A stretch of DNA of 64,000 bases from Acanthamoeba castellanii str. Neff (GCF_000313135.1 NW_004457584.1:124001-188000), one strand, 5' to 3'. Positions 1-9,303 are shown, counted from the stretch's first letter. Program-made: numbers and translations. Notes: a model not told the origin generated them from the letters alone.

Positions 1-346
1 CGTCGTCGTTGAAGACGGCGTAGTTGGGCAGACATACCACTGAAGCATGAACTGCTTAACCGCACGACATGGCACACGACACGACACACGACAACAAGAT
101 GTACCCGTGTGCGGGTGAAGTCGCTGTCGTTGATGGGGAAGCGGTAGAGGGCCACCTCGGCGTTGCTCGACGTGTTCAGGTAGTACACTGTCACGGCCTC
201 GTAGTCGAGCTCCATCGACGCACCCTGCCAACCATCATCACAATCAACATCATCAGTGCCGTCATGATCATCATCTTCTTCATCAACGTTTTTGAAGGGT
301 GGGTACCGTGAAGGCGTCATCGTTTCCAGAGACGGCCGTGAGGGAG
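1..346 (-). pseudogene. Truncated, rearranged copy of the beta-helix membrane protein gene
   Basis: The first 31 bases match positions about 9774-9804, and bases from about 90 to 346 match about 10395-10640 at roughly 90-95% by eye, including the exon coding for DYEAVTVYYLNTSSNAEVAL. In the complete gene these two pieces are about 600 bases apart; here they are almost adjacent, so the copy has an internal deletion. It stops at about 346, where the unrelated secreted-protein gene begins. The reading frame of the matching exon is kept, but no start, signal peptide or membrane segment lies within the window. It could be the end of a longer paralogue lying left of the window, or debris of a local duplication. 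Orientation is the same as the full gene. Confidence 0.75.
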
Positions 347-403
347 CACCCCCTTCTTCATCGCCCGCGGCAAAACATTCACTCTCCACCGACCTTCAAC
401 ATC

Positions 404-981
404 ATGTCGCCTTTCCGTTATCATGCTTCCGTGGGTGTTCTTCTCATTCTTGTTGCCATCTTCTTGGTGCCCTCGCACTGCTTTTCCCAACGGGCCTACC
501 TCGACTACCTCGATGTCCGTGTCGTCTTCCCCTACCATGGGTTCAACTTCACCTGCACGGTATTGCCTCCGCCATCAGATACCTTCTGCAAGCATCTGAG
601 CACTTTTACCGGATAGGAGGCGAAGGTGTTTCAAGGCAGCCTTGCTGGTCCTGGTGTCCCCCAGATTGTGACGAATGGCACCACGTGGGGGCCGTATGCG
701 TCCAGCGACACCGGCAATCTGTTTGGTGCGAATGTCACCTCCCCTATCGGAACCGTCAAACAACTCAAATGATCTCTCTGACACTGCTCATCCTATCAGC
801 CAGTGTTCAATTGAAAGCCAACGGTCAACTGCTGGCCATGACCTACTCCGGCGCCCTGGGCAGCCGCCCCAAGATCCTGTTGCAATTGTCGCCACAGAAG
901 GGACTCTATTCCAAGGTGACTTTCGACCTGGCCGCCCCGACTAGTGGCCACGTTTGGAATGCCACTGTCACCTTGGCCTAA
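404..981 (+). CDS. Small secreted protein, unknown function
   Basis: Three exons, 404-559, 617-725 and 800-981, join with GT-AG introns of 57 and 74 bases in matching phases (0 and 1) to give 148 residues. The start codon follows a short leader. The N-terminus is a clear signal peptide: a basic start (MSPFRYH), a hydrophobic core (VGVLLILVAIFLV) and a likely cleavage site after PSHCFS. The mature part has few cysteines, two NxT/S sites (NFT, NAT) and beta-rich spacing, ending HVWNATVTLA before TAA. No transmembrane segment follows, so secretion is likely. I do not recognise a family. The gene starts just where the duplicated fragment at position 1 ends, so its upstream region is shared with duplicated DNA. 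Confidence 0.75.
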
Positions 982-1082
982 TCAAATGTTCTTCCTGTTT
1001 TCCCATCTGGCCAATACATTTGGAGGAACAAGATCTTTGTGGAAGAAATGCTGAGAAAGGAGGGATCACTGGCAAAAAATAA

Positions 1083-1172
1083 GTGGTGGTCGGTGGTGGT
1101 TGGCGGTGGTTGGCGGTGGTGGTCGATGGTGGTCGATGGTTGGAGGCGATGGTTGGTGGTGGTGGTCGGCGT
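1083..1172. repeat. TGG-rich simple repeat
   Basis: A run of imperfect GGTGGT/GGCGGT units with interspersed GGTCGAT. Long open frames across it are translations of the repeat and not evidence of a gene. Confidence 0.85.
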
Positions 1173-1192
1173 TGGAGGTCAAGGCCTTGTCA

Positions 1193-1576
1193 TCACCCCT
1201 GCAAGCAAACGTGGTTAGAAAAAAAGAGATGCGATCTGCGAGCCAGAGCACAAGGTCCGTACGTTTTTGGGGCAGCAGAGGCGGTCTTGAGCTTGCATGC
1301 GCTGGGTACCTTGTCCCCGGAGCACATCACCCCTTGCTTGTGCTCCTCACACACGACGCCCTTGCCCACCGATCCGGCCAGCGTTTTAATCGCCTGCATG
1401 ACGCCATTGTCGCGCATGCTGCACCGAGTTGGGGGCAATTCTATGCGAACCTGGTGTGGGTGCTTGGTCATCACGGTGACCTTGACAATGTGGTGCGTCC
1501 TTGCTGACACTGCATCCCTGAAGTATACAACACTCCATTCCTTCAATGATGATGTGGAAATTGGTGAGGGCGACAC
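1193..1576 (-). CDS. Possible coding fragment, unknown
   Basis: An open frame on the minus strand whose central part has host-like CpG content, unlike the CpG-poor DNA to its right. The best stretch reads through MRDNGVMQAIKTLAGSVGKG and continues to SGDK, followed by a GTACCC that could be a splice donor at about 1310. No start, family or continuation could be established. It may be an exon of a gene broken by the mobile DNA beginning near 1550, or a chance frame. Confidence 0.3.
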   Translation of the reverse strand: MSPSPISTSSLKEWSVVYFRDAVSARTHHIVKVTVMTKHPHQVRIELPPTRCSMRDNGVMQAIKTLAGSVGKGVVCEEHKQGVMCSGDKVPSACKLKTASAAPKTYGPCALARRSHLFFSNHVCLQG

Positions 1577-1687
1577 AGTTGGTGATGATGTGTGGATATC
1601 ACTGTCAATTGGTACCTACCACCTCCACCACCACCACCATGCTTACTTCTGTTGCCTGACCGCCATCTCAACCCTTTGCTGCAGGTG

Positions 1688-2219
1688 TTCCCTGGACTCT
1701 CCCACCCTTGGCCCCAGATGCTGAGATTTCTCAGGAGCTGTTTTCTCACTGCTCTCAGCCTCTCTTCACCTCTGCTGAGCTCCAGGAGTGGCAGGACACA
1801 CTGGACCAACATTGGACTGAAGCCATGGCTTCTCCACATGTCCTCCCCACTCTCTTTGATTCCCTTACCCCACACTCTTCTGCTTCCCAGCTCTGTGGTG
1901 GTGTGGTAAAGCCCGTTCCCCCGCTATACATACATACATATATATAATGGGACTTGTTAATGGATAGAAGCGGCACTCAAGCGAACGTGCTCCCGGGGGG
2001 TTAAACCACGAGAGCGCAACTTGCGTTCAAAGATTCGATGATTCACTGATAATGCACTCACTTGCTTCCAAACACATGTGCAGGTAGCTCATCACCAACA
2101 TCCTCAAGATGCCCAGCACTTTGTCTTCACACCTGGCATCTGGGTGGCCATCCACCCAAGTGAGGATGAGACCTTGGAGCAGTTCTGGATTGCAAGATTA
2201 CTGCTCCACATCAACTGCA
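1688..2219 (+). pseudogene. Relic of a DUF7869-like element gene (left of transposon)
   Basis: Two coding-like pieces on the plus strand are CpG-poor. The first (about 1688-1905) follows a CAG acceptor and includes AELQEWQDTLDQHWTEAM. The second (about 2082-2219) follows another CAG and contains FTPGIWVAIHPSEDETLEQF then WIARLL. The latter has the same pattern, F.PG.WVA then T..FWI, as the C-terminal region of the plus-strand transposon gene at about 8480-8560, so it is a divergent relative and not a copy. The pieces are separated by a 5.8S rRNA fragment, and the second ends at the left terminal repeat of the transposon. No intact frame remains. Confidence 0.5.
1969..2050 (-). rRNA. 5.8S rRNA fragment (3' half), pseudogene
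   Basis: The reverse complement contains the universal 5.8S core GAATCATCGAATCTTTGAAC followed by GCAAGTTGCGC and a GC-rich hairpin region ending TTGAGTGCCGC. This is the 3' half of 5.8S rRNA, and from memory it agrees with the Acanthamoeba version. The match stops abruptly at 2050, where the 5' half should begin, and about 25 bases beyond the 5.8S end (1944-1968) may be the start of ITS2. No 18S or 28S sequence flanks it, so this is an inserted piece of rDNA and not a working gene. Confidence 0.8.
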
Positions 2220-2223
2220 CTCT

Positions 2224-2261
2224 AACACTGTGTCTGGAAAAAGGTGCCAGTGGCACCTTTT
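2224..2261 (+). repeat. Left terminal inverted repeat
   Basis: Starts AACACTGTGTCTGG and continues with GAAAAAGGTG-like sequence; preceded by CTCT at 2220-2223. The innermost part, GGTGCCAGTGGCACC, is itself a short palindrome. Confidence 0.7.
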
Positions 2262-3314
2262 GTTAAGTAAAATCTGTACAAGTGATATATGTGTATGTGC
2301 AGCGAAAGCAGTACTTTTGTGAACATGGTGTGTGAGTGGTTTTGGCAAAATATGTACAGAGAGTGGCAAAAACAGGGAAAAAATGGTGTAGGTCATGGTA
2401 AAAGCAGATGGGGCCAATGAAGAATTTCAAGGCATAAGTGTAAAAAAGGGCTAATGTATTTTGTTGGAATGAGGAACAGAACAGAGTGGAGGGAAACATT
2501 AGCCAATGGACTTCCACACTTTCCATGGACCAGAAGAGGAGGAGGAGCTGGTCTTGGGTGTGAGAGGGGCAAGGGCAGGATGTGAAGTTAGGCCTTGTAG
2601 GAAGGAAGTGATGGCTGTGAGATCTGACTCCTCCAGGAATTTAGAGTGGAAGGTGAGGAGCCAGTTGCCAAGAGAGGAGATGTTGCCCTCTGCTATGGGG
2701 GTAGAGGAGAGGCAGACAAAGCTGGAGTAAAGGGCAGCACAGAAGGAGAGGTAGTAGGTGGGATTTGCCTCATAGAGAATGTGGTAGGGGGTGGTGGGCG
2801 ATGTGATGGGGTGGGGAGAAGGATTGGGAAGCTCTAAGCTCTGGATGAGGAAGCTGTAGAGGCTGATGTGAAGTGGGGTGTGGTCCAATGATTGAGCAGT
2901 GAGGAAAGCAGGAGCAGAGTGGACAACCTCACACATTGGGTGTGGGATGGGGATGTGGTGCAGATAGCAGAAGGGTTTGGGGATGGTGTTGCTGGCCAGA
3001 GGATGCCAGATGGTGGACATGTTAACCCTCTTGTGGCTGAAGATGAGAACATTGAAGCCACTGATGAGAGGTTCAGAGGTGGGCATGGAGCTGGAGTAAG
3101 TTGGGGAGCTGTAGTAGAAGTGGAGTAGGCAGAAGACCTGGAGGGTGGAGTGTGACTCAAGTGAGGTGATGGCATTGGTGATGTTGGAGGGAGATGAGGA
3201 GATGTAGAATCTGATGCCATAAGACTTTGATAGGTGAGTTGCTGTGTTGTTGATGTTGAGAGGAATGTCTGTGCTGTGGATGGTAAAGTTGTGCATGTAG
3301 ATTGACACCTGTGG

Positions 3315-3445
3315 AAGAAAAAAACCAGTGGACATCAGGAATAAGTGAAAAACCAATGTGCATTGGGGAAAAGAGTTGACAAATAAAAACCTGATGGCAT
3401 TGGGAAAAGTGTTGACAAATAAAAAAACTGATGCGCATCAGGAAA
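3315..3445 (+). repeat. Palindromic repeat array 1
   Basis: About four units of 35-40 bases, each with a TTGACAAATAAAAA linker and a palindromic core such as CTGATGCGCATCAGG or CCAATGTGCATTGGG. It lies in an intron of the minus-strand transposon gene. A single related unit is at about 4966-4990. Confidence 0.8.
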
Positions 3446-5540
3446 ACAATGCAGGCTGATAAATGCACTGGCCATTCATGGAATTGTGTTGGTTGGGCAA
3501 GAAGCTTGGTGAGTGGCTTGGTGAATTGGGGGAGATACTTTTTCTGGAGAGCAAGCTCTGCTTTGTGCTTGATGGTAGATGGTGACTTTTCCTCTTCAGC
3601 CTTACCCTTGCCATGTTTCTTGGTAGCTGTAAAGAACAAGCATGTGGTGAGCTTGGAACTTTACCAGCAAAATGAAAATGTACTGGTTGGGGTGGTTGGA
3701 GTGGTGCCAGAAGCTTCAGCGGCAGTGGGTACTGTGGGCTGAAGTCAGATAATAGTGGTGTAAGTGAAAGTAATGGGGTGTGAATTGGAACAGGAAGGAG
3801 TTGATTTGTACCATTTTCCCCTTGGCCAATGCAGAAAGACGCTGGCACTGTTTGCTTGTGGACGTTGAGGCAAGGGAGGCCTCCTCTGCTTGAGAAGCTG
3901 TGGTGGCATGTGCAATCTCCCCTTGTAACTGGCAAGGTGTGGTCTCCTCTGCCTCATTGCTGAGAAGTTTTGACTGGAATGGGTGCTTGTGGAATGTGTT
4001 GACAACTTCGGAGGTGATGCTGTGGGGCTGCTTGATCTTGATGTTTTTACTGTGTGGTGTGATGTATTCCACAATGCAGATCTGGTCCCAGATGTGGTGA
4101 AGCTCCTCAGGATCTTGCAGAAGCAGTCAGCCTCCATGGCTGCATGAACGGCCTGACAAAAGGCCTCCATCTGCCTTTTGATCATGCTCCAGTGGTTGGT
4201 GATTAGTGACCAGAAGTTCTCTGGCAAGAGGGAAGTAGTTAGACTTGTGGGGAGAAGAACAAAAGAACTAAAAAGAAAGGACATACTCTTGGAAGGGGCT
4301 TGGTGTTGATAGTGCTTATAATGACAAAGCACAGCGATCATGTTGTTGGCACTCAATTCCCTGAAGGCACCAGAGTTGAGGTTGTCAAGGGAGATGAACA
4401 CCTGACCCTCTGGAATGAGGTGATTGAGTTCCTTGATAAGACTGGAAAAGGGGAACAGTTAGTGAGGACTCAAAACAAAGGTGAAGAGTTAGAGTAGAAA
4501 TAACATACTCCACCACTCCTGGAGCATGGAACAGGGCCCTTAAGGTAGTTGAGTACTTCTGCAGAGTGGTGGGCTTTGGTGCAGCATGACTCTTGAGCGT
4601 TTTCTGTGAGGTGTGGGGTGATGAGTAATGGTTTGAAATATGAAGGTGGTGGACATACCAGGTGCTCAGTGAGAGCATTGTAGTTGGTAACAGTTTTTTT
4701 GCCATGTGTGATCTGGAAGAGTGGGTTTTGGCCAAGGGTGTAGTAGTTCAGGGCCTTCTTGAAAGCATTCAGGACAACTGAGCCTGCCAAGTTGATGTAG
4801 TTCTTGAAGCTGGAGATGCAGTCAAGGATGATCCAGCTGAGTTCCATCCCTGCAGCTGCTGGCACAACTTCATAGACATTCTCCCACTGCCAGTGCTCAA
4901 CAAGGTTCCACACCACAACTCTGTGGTTACAATTGATGGCCTCTGGAAGGTTAAAAGTTAGTACCCAAAAAAACTGATGTGCATTGGGAATTGTGAATAG
5001 CCTACAAACTGAATGGCCATGAGTGCAGCTAAAATGAACTGGTGTGGGAAGTAATACCAAACTCATTGATGTTGTTTTGGTCAAGGTGCTCATCTTCATT
5101 GAGAAATCTAACAATGAAGGGCTTGGTTGTGAGACACCCTCCATCCACAACAGACTGCAGCAAGTGATGAATTCCTGGAACTGTCACTGGGTGATGCTGT
5201 TCTGATGGCAGTGCAGGTGGTTAGCAAGTGAAAGCATCTACACATTGCCAGAACAAAAAGAGGAGTTGTACCAAAGATGGTGCAGTTCTGAACATCAAGG
5301 GGGTGTGATGTGGGTTGAACCCAGGTATGGTGCAAAGTTGAAGGGTTGATGCAATCGAGCTGCTCCTTCTGCTGGTGAATTGCTTGGTCATTGCAGGTCA
5401 CCTGAAGGCTGGCGCTGACAATGTTGGGGTTGGACTGAAGCAATTGGAAATTTGGGAGTGTATGAATTTTAGTTTCTGAATAGTAAGGTTGAGGTCAGCA
5501 ACACAAACTGTTAGAGAACATGGTTCTCACAAGGTCAAAT

Positions 5541-5672
5541 AAAAAACCAATGCACATTGGGAAAAGAGTCAACAAATAAAAACCCAATGCACATCAGGAA
5601 AAGAGTCAACAAATAAAAACCTGATGTGCATCAGGAAAGAGTTGACAAATAAAAAAACCCAATGTGCATCAG
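5541..5672 (+). repeat. Palindromic repeat array 2
   Basis: About four units in the same orientation as array 1 (linkers GTCAACAAATAAAAA, cores CCAATGCACATTGGG, CCAATGCACATCAGG, CCTGATGTGCATCAGG). It lies in the intron just after exon 1 of transposon gene A. Confidence 0.85.
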
Positions 5673-6611
5673 TTTGGAACTTGTCAGTGTGGTGAACAGT
5701 AAAAACACACAAAGTGTACATACCTAGCTCCAGGTCAGGCAGGGCAAGTAGTCTGGTGGCCTCCTTGCATTGCTCTTCAGTGTTGCCTGCAGAGTACTGG
5801 CGCACCACTGGCTGCTTGTGAGGCTTGGTCTTGATCTCCTCCACCTCCATCTCCTTGTCCACATCAATCACCTCTGGGTGTGTGTGTTTCCTCTCCTTGT
5901 GCTCTTCCTCTACCAGCTTGTGCTTCCTTGGTGGCGCTTGGTGCTCCTCCTCCTCCAGCTCCTCCTCCTGCTCCTCCTCCAGTGCTTCCTCTCCCTTCTC
6001 CTCCTCTTTCTCCTCCTCCACTATGTCCTCCTCCAGCTCCACCCCCTTCTCCTCCTCCTTCTGCTCCTCCCCCTGCTTCTCCTCCTCCTCCTCCTCCTCC
6101 AGCTCCTCCTCCTCCTCCTCCTCCAGCTCCTTCTCCTGCTCTTCCTCCTCCTCTGTCTCCTTTTCCTTCCTCTCCTCCTCCTCCTCTTCCATGTCCATTG
6201 GCTCTTTCACTCCCTCCTCTGCTATTGTTGGCATACACTGCATTAGCAGTTTGAGAGACTGCTGCTTCGTGGAGCCAGTGTCTTGGCCCTGCGCCTGCAG
6301 CAACCCATCAATGTACACCTTGGTGATAACCTTGGTGTTGGGTTGCTGGTGCACCTTCACTAGGGCATTACAGGAGCTTGCTAGAAGCTTGGTGGCCAAC
6401 ATGGCTGAGAAGTTGGGAAGGCTGGAGGCAGCTTGGTGAGAAGACATTGAAAGGAAGTGTGTGTTGAATGTGGGTGGTACAACAAAATGATCAAAACAGG
6501 TTGTTATAGGTAATGTAGGTCTACAAAAAAAGCTGTCTGCATTAAATTCTAATTGGAGGGACAGGAAACAGGGGGCGAAATTTCATGTGGTCTGGAGAGC
6601 TTTGAGATCTT

Positions 6612-6780
6612 CCCAATGCGCATCAGGTTTGTTATTTGTCAACTTGCTTCCTGATGCACATCAGGTTTTTTATTTGTCAACTTGCTTCCCAATGCACATT
6701 GGGTTTTTTTATTTGTTGACTCTTATCCTGATGCACATCAGTTTTATTTTGTTGTCCTGTTTCCTGATGGCATTGGGTTT
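6612..6780 (-). repeat. Palindromic repeat array 3, inverted orientation
   Basis: About five units with the linker now reading TTTTTATTTGTCAACTTGCT, that is, reversed relative to arrays 1 and 2. Cores include CCAATGCGCATCAGG and CCTGATGCACATCAGG. It lies between the two divergent transposon genes, upstream of both starts. Confidence 0.85.
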
Positions 6781-6927
6781 TTAAAGTTGTCCTGTATTTT
6801 CCTCAACTCCACTGTTATTAGTTGTGAGCTCATTGGTCTGGAGTTCCAAGAAACACAATGTTCACCAATCCAGAAAAACCACATCTATCCATTATGTGGC
6901 TGTTGGGAATTGGAGGTATCACACCAA

Positions 6928-8731
6928 ATGTTTAAATACCTCTCCAGTGTCATTCAGTTGTTCTCCACCTCAATGAGCCACTCTCTCCCCACCAACACAG
7001 AGGTCCTCACCTCTACCCTACTATCCCCAATCTTCAGCCAGTCCTTATGAGCCACAGCTCATACTCCAAGGAAGAGAGTTCTCCAAACTGCTGAAGAGCA
7101 AATCCCCAAAAAGCGTCGCCTGCTTGTCAGCAATGATCACATCAATACTGTTCTTGGATCATTCTGTTGTCATAAGAAATGCCTTGATAACTTCTCCTTT
7201 GCTGACATTCTCAACATCACACAACCCTTTGCAGATCTCAATGAACGTGATCACACCACCTACATCATCAACATCATGTCAGCCAGCTGTGTCTCAACAC
7301 TACCTGAGTGCCACTTCAAGTTGTGACTCAATGGTTCTCCAGTGTGTTTGAATGCTTTCCAAAAGGTGCCAACCCTTTTTATTGTGGCCTTACATTTGTT
7401 ATCCCACCTCACATTGCTGCTCTACAAGGCGCATGGTTTCAGCAGGAAGAAGTGGCGTTCTGCTAAACAGATTTTCATTTCTGGTGGGCGTCAGCAACGT
7501 CCCTCAAATGCCAGCTCAAATACCCACTTATGGCTAACCACTTTCTTTGATGTTATTGGAGATCACCTTCCTGATGCCACCATCCACTTACCTATTTCTT
7601 TGACTTGGCAAGAAGTGCACTCTATGTGTGCCAATGCTCATCACTCAACTGTTCCTGTGCTCACCTATTCTGCTATGCTCAAACACATTGCTTCCCACTT
7701 TGCCTATGTGAAGTTGCCTAAGAACTCATGCCTTGGCAAGTGCTCTGCTTGCATTGACTTTGCACAGCAATGCTTGAGAGCCAAAAGCCCTCTTGAGGCA
7801 GCACAGTTTGCAAGTGCATGGACTCACCACCTTGCACTTTCTTCTGCAGAACGCCTCAGTTACAAGGACTGATGCCACCAAGCAACAAGTCAACCAAGTC
7901 TTTACATGAGCCTGATCATTGACTACTCCAACCCACTCCCTCTCCCCACCCACACTCCTGTGCCAAAGGCCTGGATGCACTTTGGCAACCAGTTCACCAT
8001 GGTTCTTGGTGGTCTCATTGACCACAGCCATGGCAAACACCTCTTTCTACACCCTCAGCCCTTTTGGCCAAAAGATGCTAACCTTGTCATCTCCACACTC
8101 TTTCACCACATCTGAACTCACCTTTTGACTAACACCGCCTCCAACACTCGCCCTTCTATCCTCTACCTGCAGGCTGACAATTGTGCTGCTGAGAACAAGA
8201 ATGTCTTCATGCTTGCCTTCCTCAGTCTCCTGGTCAGCCTGGATATGTTCCAAGAGGTCTACCTCAGCTTTCTGTTGGTTGGGTGAGTGGGCTGATATCT
8301 TTGAAGCACATGAGGCTCTTGTTTCAAGCTCCCAACCCACCTGCAATAACTTGATTTTTGATGGACTCACAGCTCACCCCATCACTAATCCTCTCCTTGA
8401 TGGTCCATTGTTCCATCTCCAAACCAGGGTCAAGGTTGTCCACACACAGACTACACCCCAAGTCCAACGTTTCAACTTTGCTCCTGGTCAGTGGGTTGCT
8501 GTCTGGGCTGATGCTGATGAAGACACTCAGGACTTTTGGATATGCAAGATCATCAGCATTCTCTGTAAGAGGCTCCATGTCCACTGGTGGAACTTTGCTA
8601 ATGGACACTGGACTGACCATGGCTCAGAAAGCACTGTTCCAATGGGGTCTGTTTTAGCTTGTGGCTTTGACTTTAATGCCAACACTGGAGTTCCCCCACC
8701 CACCCTTCAAGAAATATTTAGACACCTGTAA
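6928..8731 (+). pseudogene. Transposon gene B: DUF7869-like protein, decayed by TGA codons
   Basis: One reading frame runs from about 6928 (possible ATG) to 8282 and contains only TGA stops (7048, 7324, 7870 and 8113), with no TAA or TAG. Recognisable order: a Cys/His-containing segment (CCHKKCLDNF), LNGSPVC, a KLPKNSCLGKCSACIDF motif, an AERLSYKD segment, LIIDYS, and LYLQADNCAAENKNVFMLAF followed by YLSFLLVG. This order resembles, from memory, the DUF7869 family, in which the Asp residues of IID and DNC and a later acidic residue recall a DDE/RNase H-like core. A GTGAGT donor follows VG at 8282. The likely last exon, about 8389-8731, holds NFAPGQWVAVWADADEDTQD and FWICK. AATAAA overlaps the stop region at about 8733. 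A transposase role is an inference. Confidence 0.6.
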
Positions 8732-8807
8732 ATAAAACTTCTCTTCTCTGTGTACATTCAAATTCCACAGTGTTTTTATCTCCTGTACACCTGTTTTTAG
8801 TTTCATT

Positions 8808-8845
8808 AAAAAGTACCACTATCACCTTTTTCTGGACACAGTGTT
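8808..8845 (-). repeat. Right terminal inverted repeat
   Basis: The reverse complement starts AACACTGTGTCCAG, matching the left end, and is followed by CTCT at 8846-8849. Confidence 0.7.
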
Positions 8846-8849
8846 CTCT

Positions 8850-9303
8850 GTGCTCATTGATTTTGCTGTGATTTTTGAGGATATTGAGCTGAATCACTGT
8901 AATCCAGCAAATGCGGTTTGACAGGTTGTTCCACAGAGTATCTGGGCAGTGTTTGTGGGTGACTCAGTTATTTTCCAAATTGACTCTGTAAATATGGTGA
9001 AGCTCTATTGGGGCAGAGGGCAAGTCTCTTGATCATGTAGTTGAAGCTGTGGTCCTTGAACTTGTGCTTTCGGAGTCAGAGCGAGCGGAGGAGGCGAGAG
9101 CAGCAGCCAACGGAGGGTGGTTTGTTGCTGTGGTGTCATTGTTTCGTTTTGTTTGCTTTGTGCCATTTGTTTGGCCCTGTCAGCCTACATGTGTGAGGGG
9201 AGCCGCTTTTATTTGGAGAGCACCACAACAATTTTTTGTATTTATTTACAAAACAAAATAAATATAAATATAAAAACACAATAAATATTTCTGTGCGAAG
9301 TTG
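8850..9303. other. Right flank of transposon; no gene seen
   Basis: From 8850 to about 9045 the DNA is CpG-poor like the transposon. One plus-strand frame (from about 8851) reads as coding-like pieces (VLIDFAVIFEDIELNHC, then SIWAVFVGDSVIFQID) broken only by TGA, so it may continue the relic that lies left of the element. From about 9050 CpG returns (GAGCGAGCGGAGG). No intact gene was found. Confidence 0.4.

Larger units (their letters stand above)
2499..6447 (-). pseudogene. Transposon gene A: Glu-rich multi-exon protein, decayed
   Basis: Start codon ATG at 6447-6445. Exon 1 runs to 5724 (donor GTATGT) and encodes an N-terminal segment followed by a tract of about 100 residues that are mostly Glu (for example EEEEEEERKEKE), then basic stretches such as KTKPHKQP. 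Later coding pieces lie at about 5456-5100, 4945-4650, 4600-4510, 4440-4290, 4220-3750 and 3628-3450; the last exon is 3308-2499, ending in TAA or TAG. Pieces at about 5215-5110 and 4130-4050 need a frame change to continue, and one piece has an in-frame TGA (about 5190), so this copy is probably dead. The total would be roughly 900-1,000 residues. No family was recognised. Introns contain the palindromic repeat arrays. A role as an accessory protein of the element is only inferred from its position. Confidence 0.55.
2224..8845. mobile_element. Candidate TIR DNA transposon, about 6.6 kb, decayed
   Basis: The ends are inverted repeats: 2224-2261 and the reverse complement of 8808-8845 both begin AACACTGTGTC and share GAAAAAGGTG; 32 of 38 positions are identical and five of six differences are transitions. 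Each end is flanked by CTCT (2220-2223 and 8846-8849), a plausible 4-bp target duplication. Inside are a minus-strand multi-exon gene (2499-6447) and a plus-strand gene (6928-8731), transcribed divergently from about 6450-6900. Base composition differs sharply from host genes: CpG is almost absent (I count one CpG in 2401-3240). Both genes carry in-frame TGA codons or frameshifts. The superfamily is not known to me; the 4-bp duplication is short and could be coincidence. Confidence 0.7.

Noticed and set aside
5770..6439. Long Leu-, Ser- and Pro-rich plus-strand frames
   Set aside because: They are antisense readings of the Glu-coding GAG repeats of transposon gene A.
3315..6780. CRISPR-like array
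   Set aside because: Units are imperfect palindromes with near-constant linkers and no unique spacers, in a eukaryotic intron context.
7048..8115. TGA read as an amino acid in the host's code
   Set aside because: Host genes here end at TGA normally (for example PIF1 and transportin-1); decay by CpG mutation is simpler.
9049..9261. ORF of 70 residues after the transposon
   Set aside because: No splice signals, homology or consistent codon use; sits in a transition of base composition.
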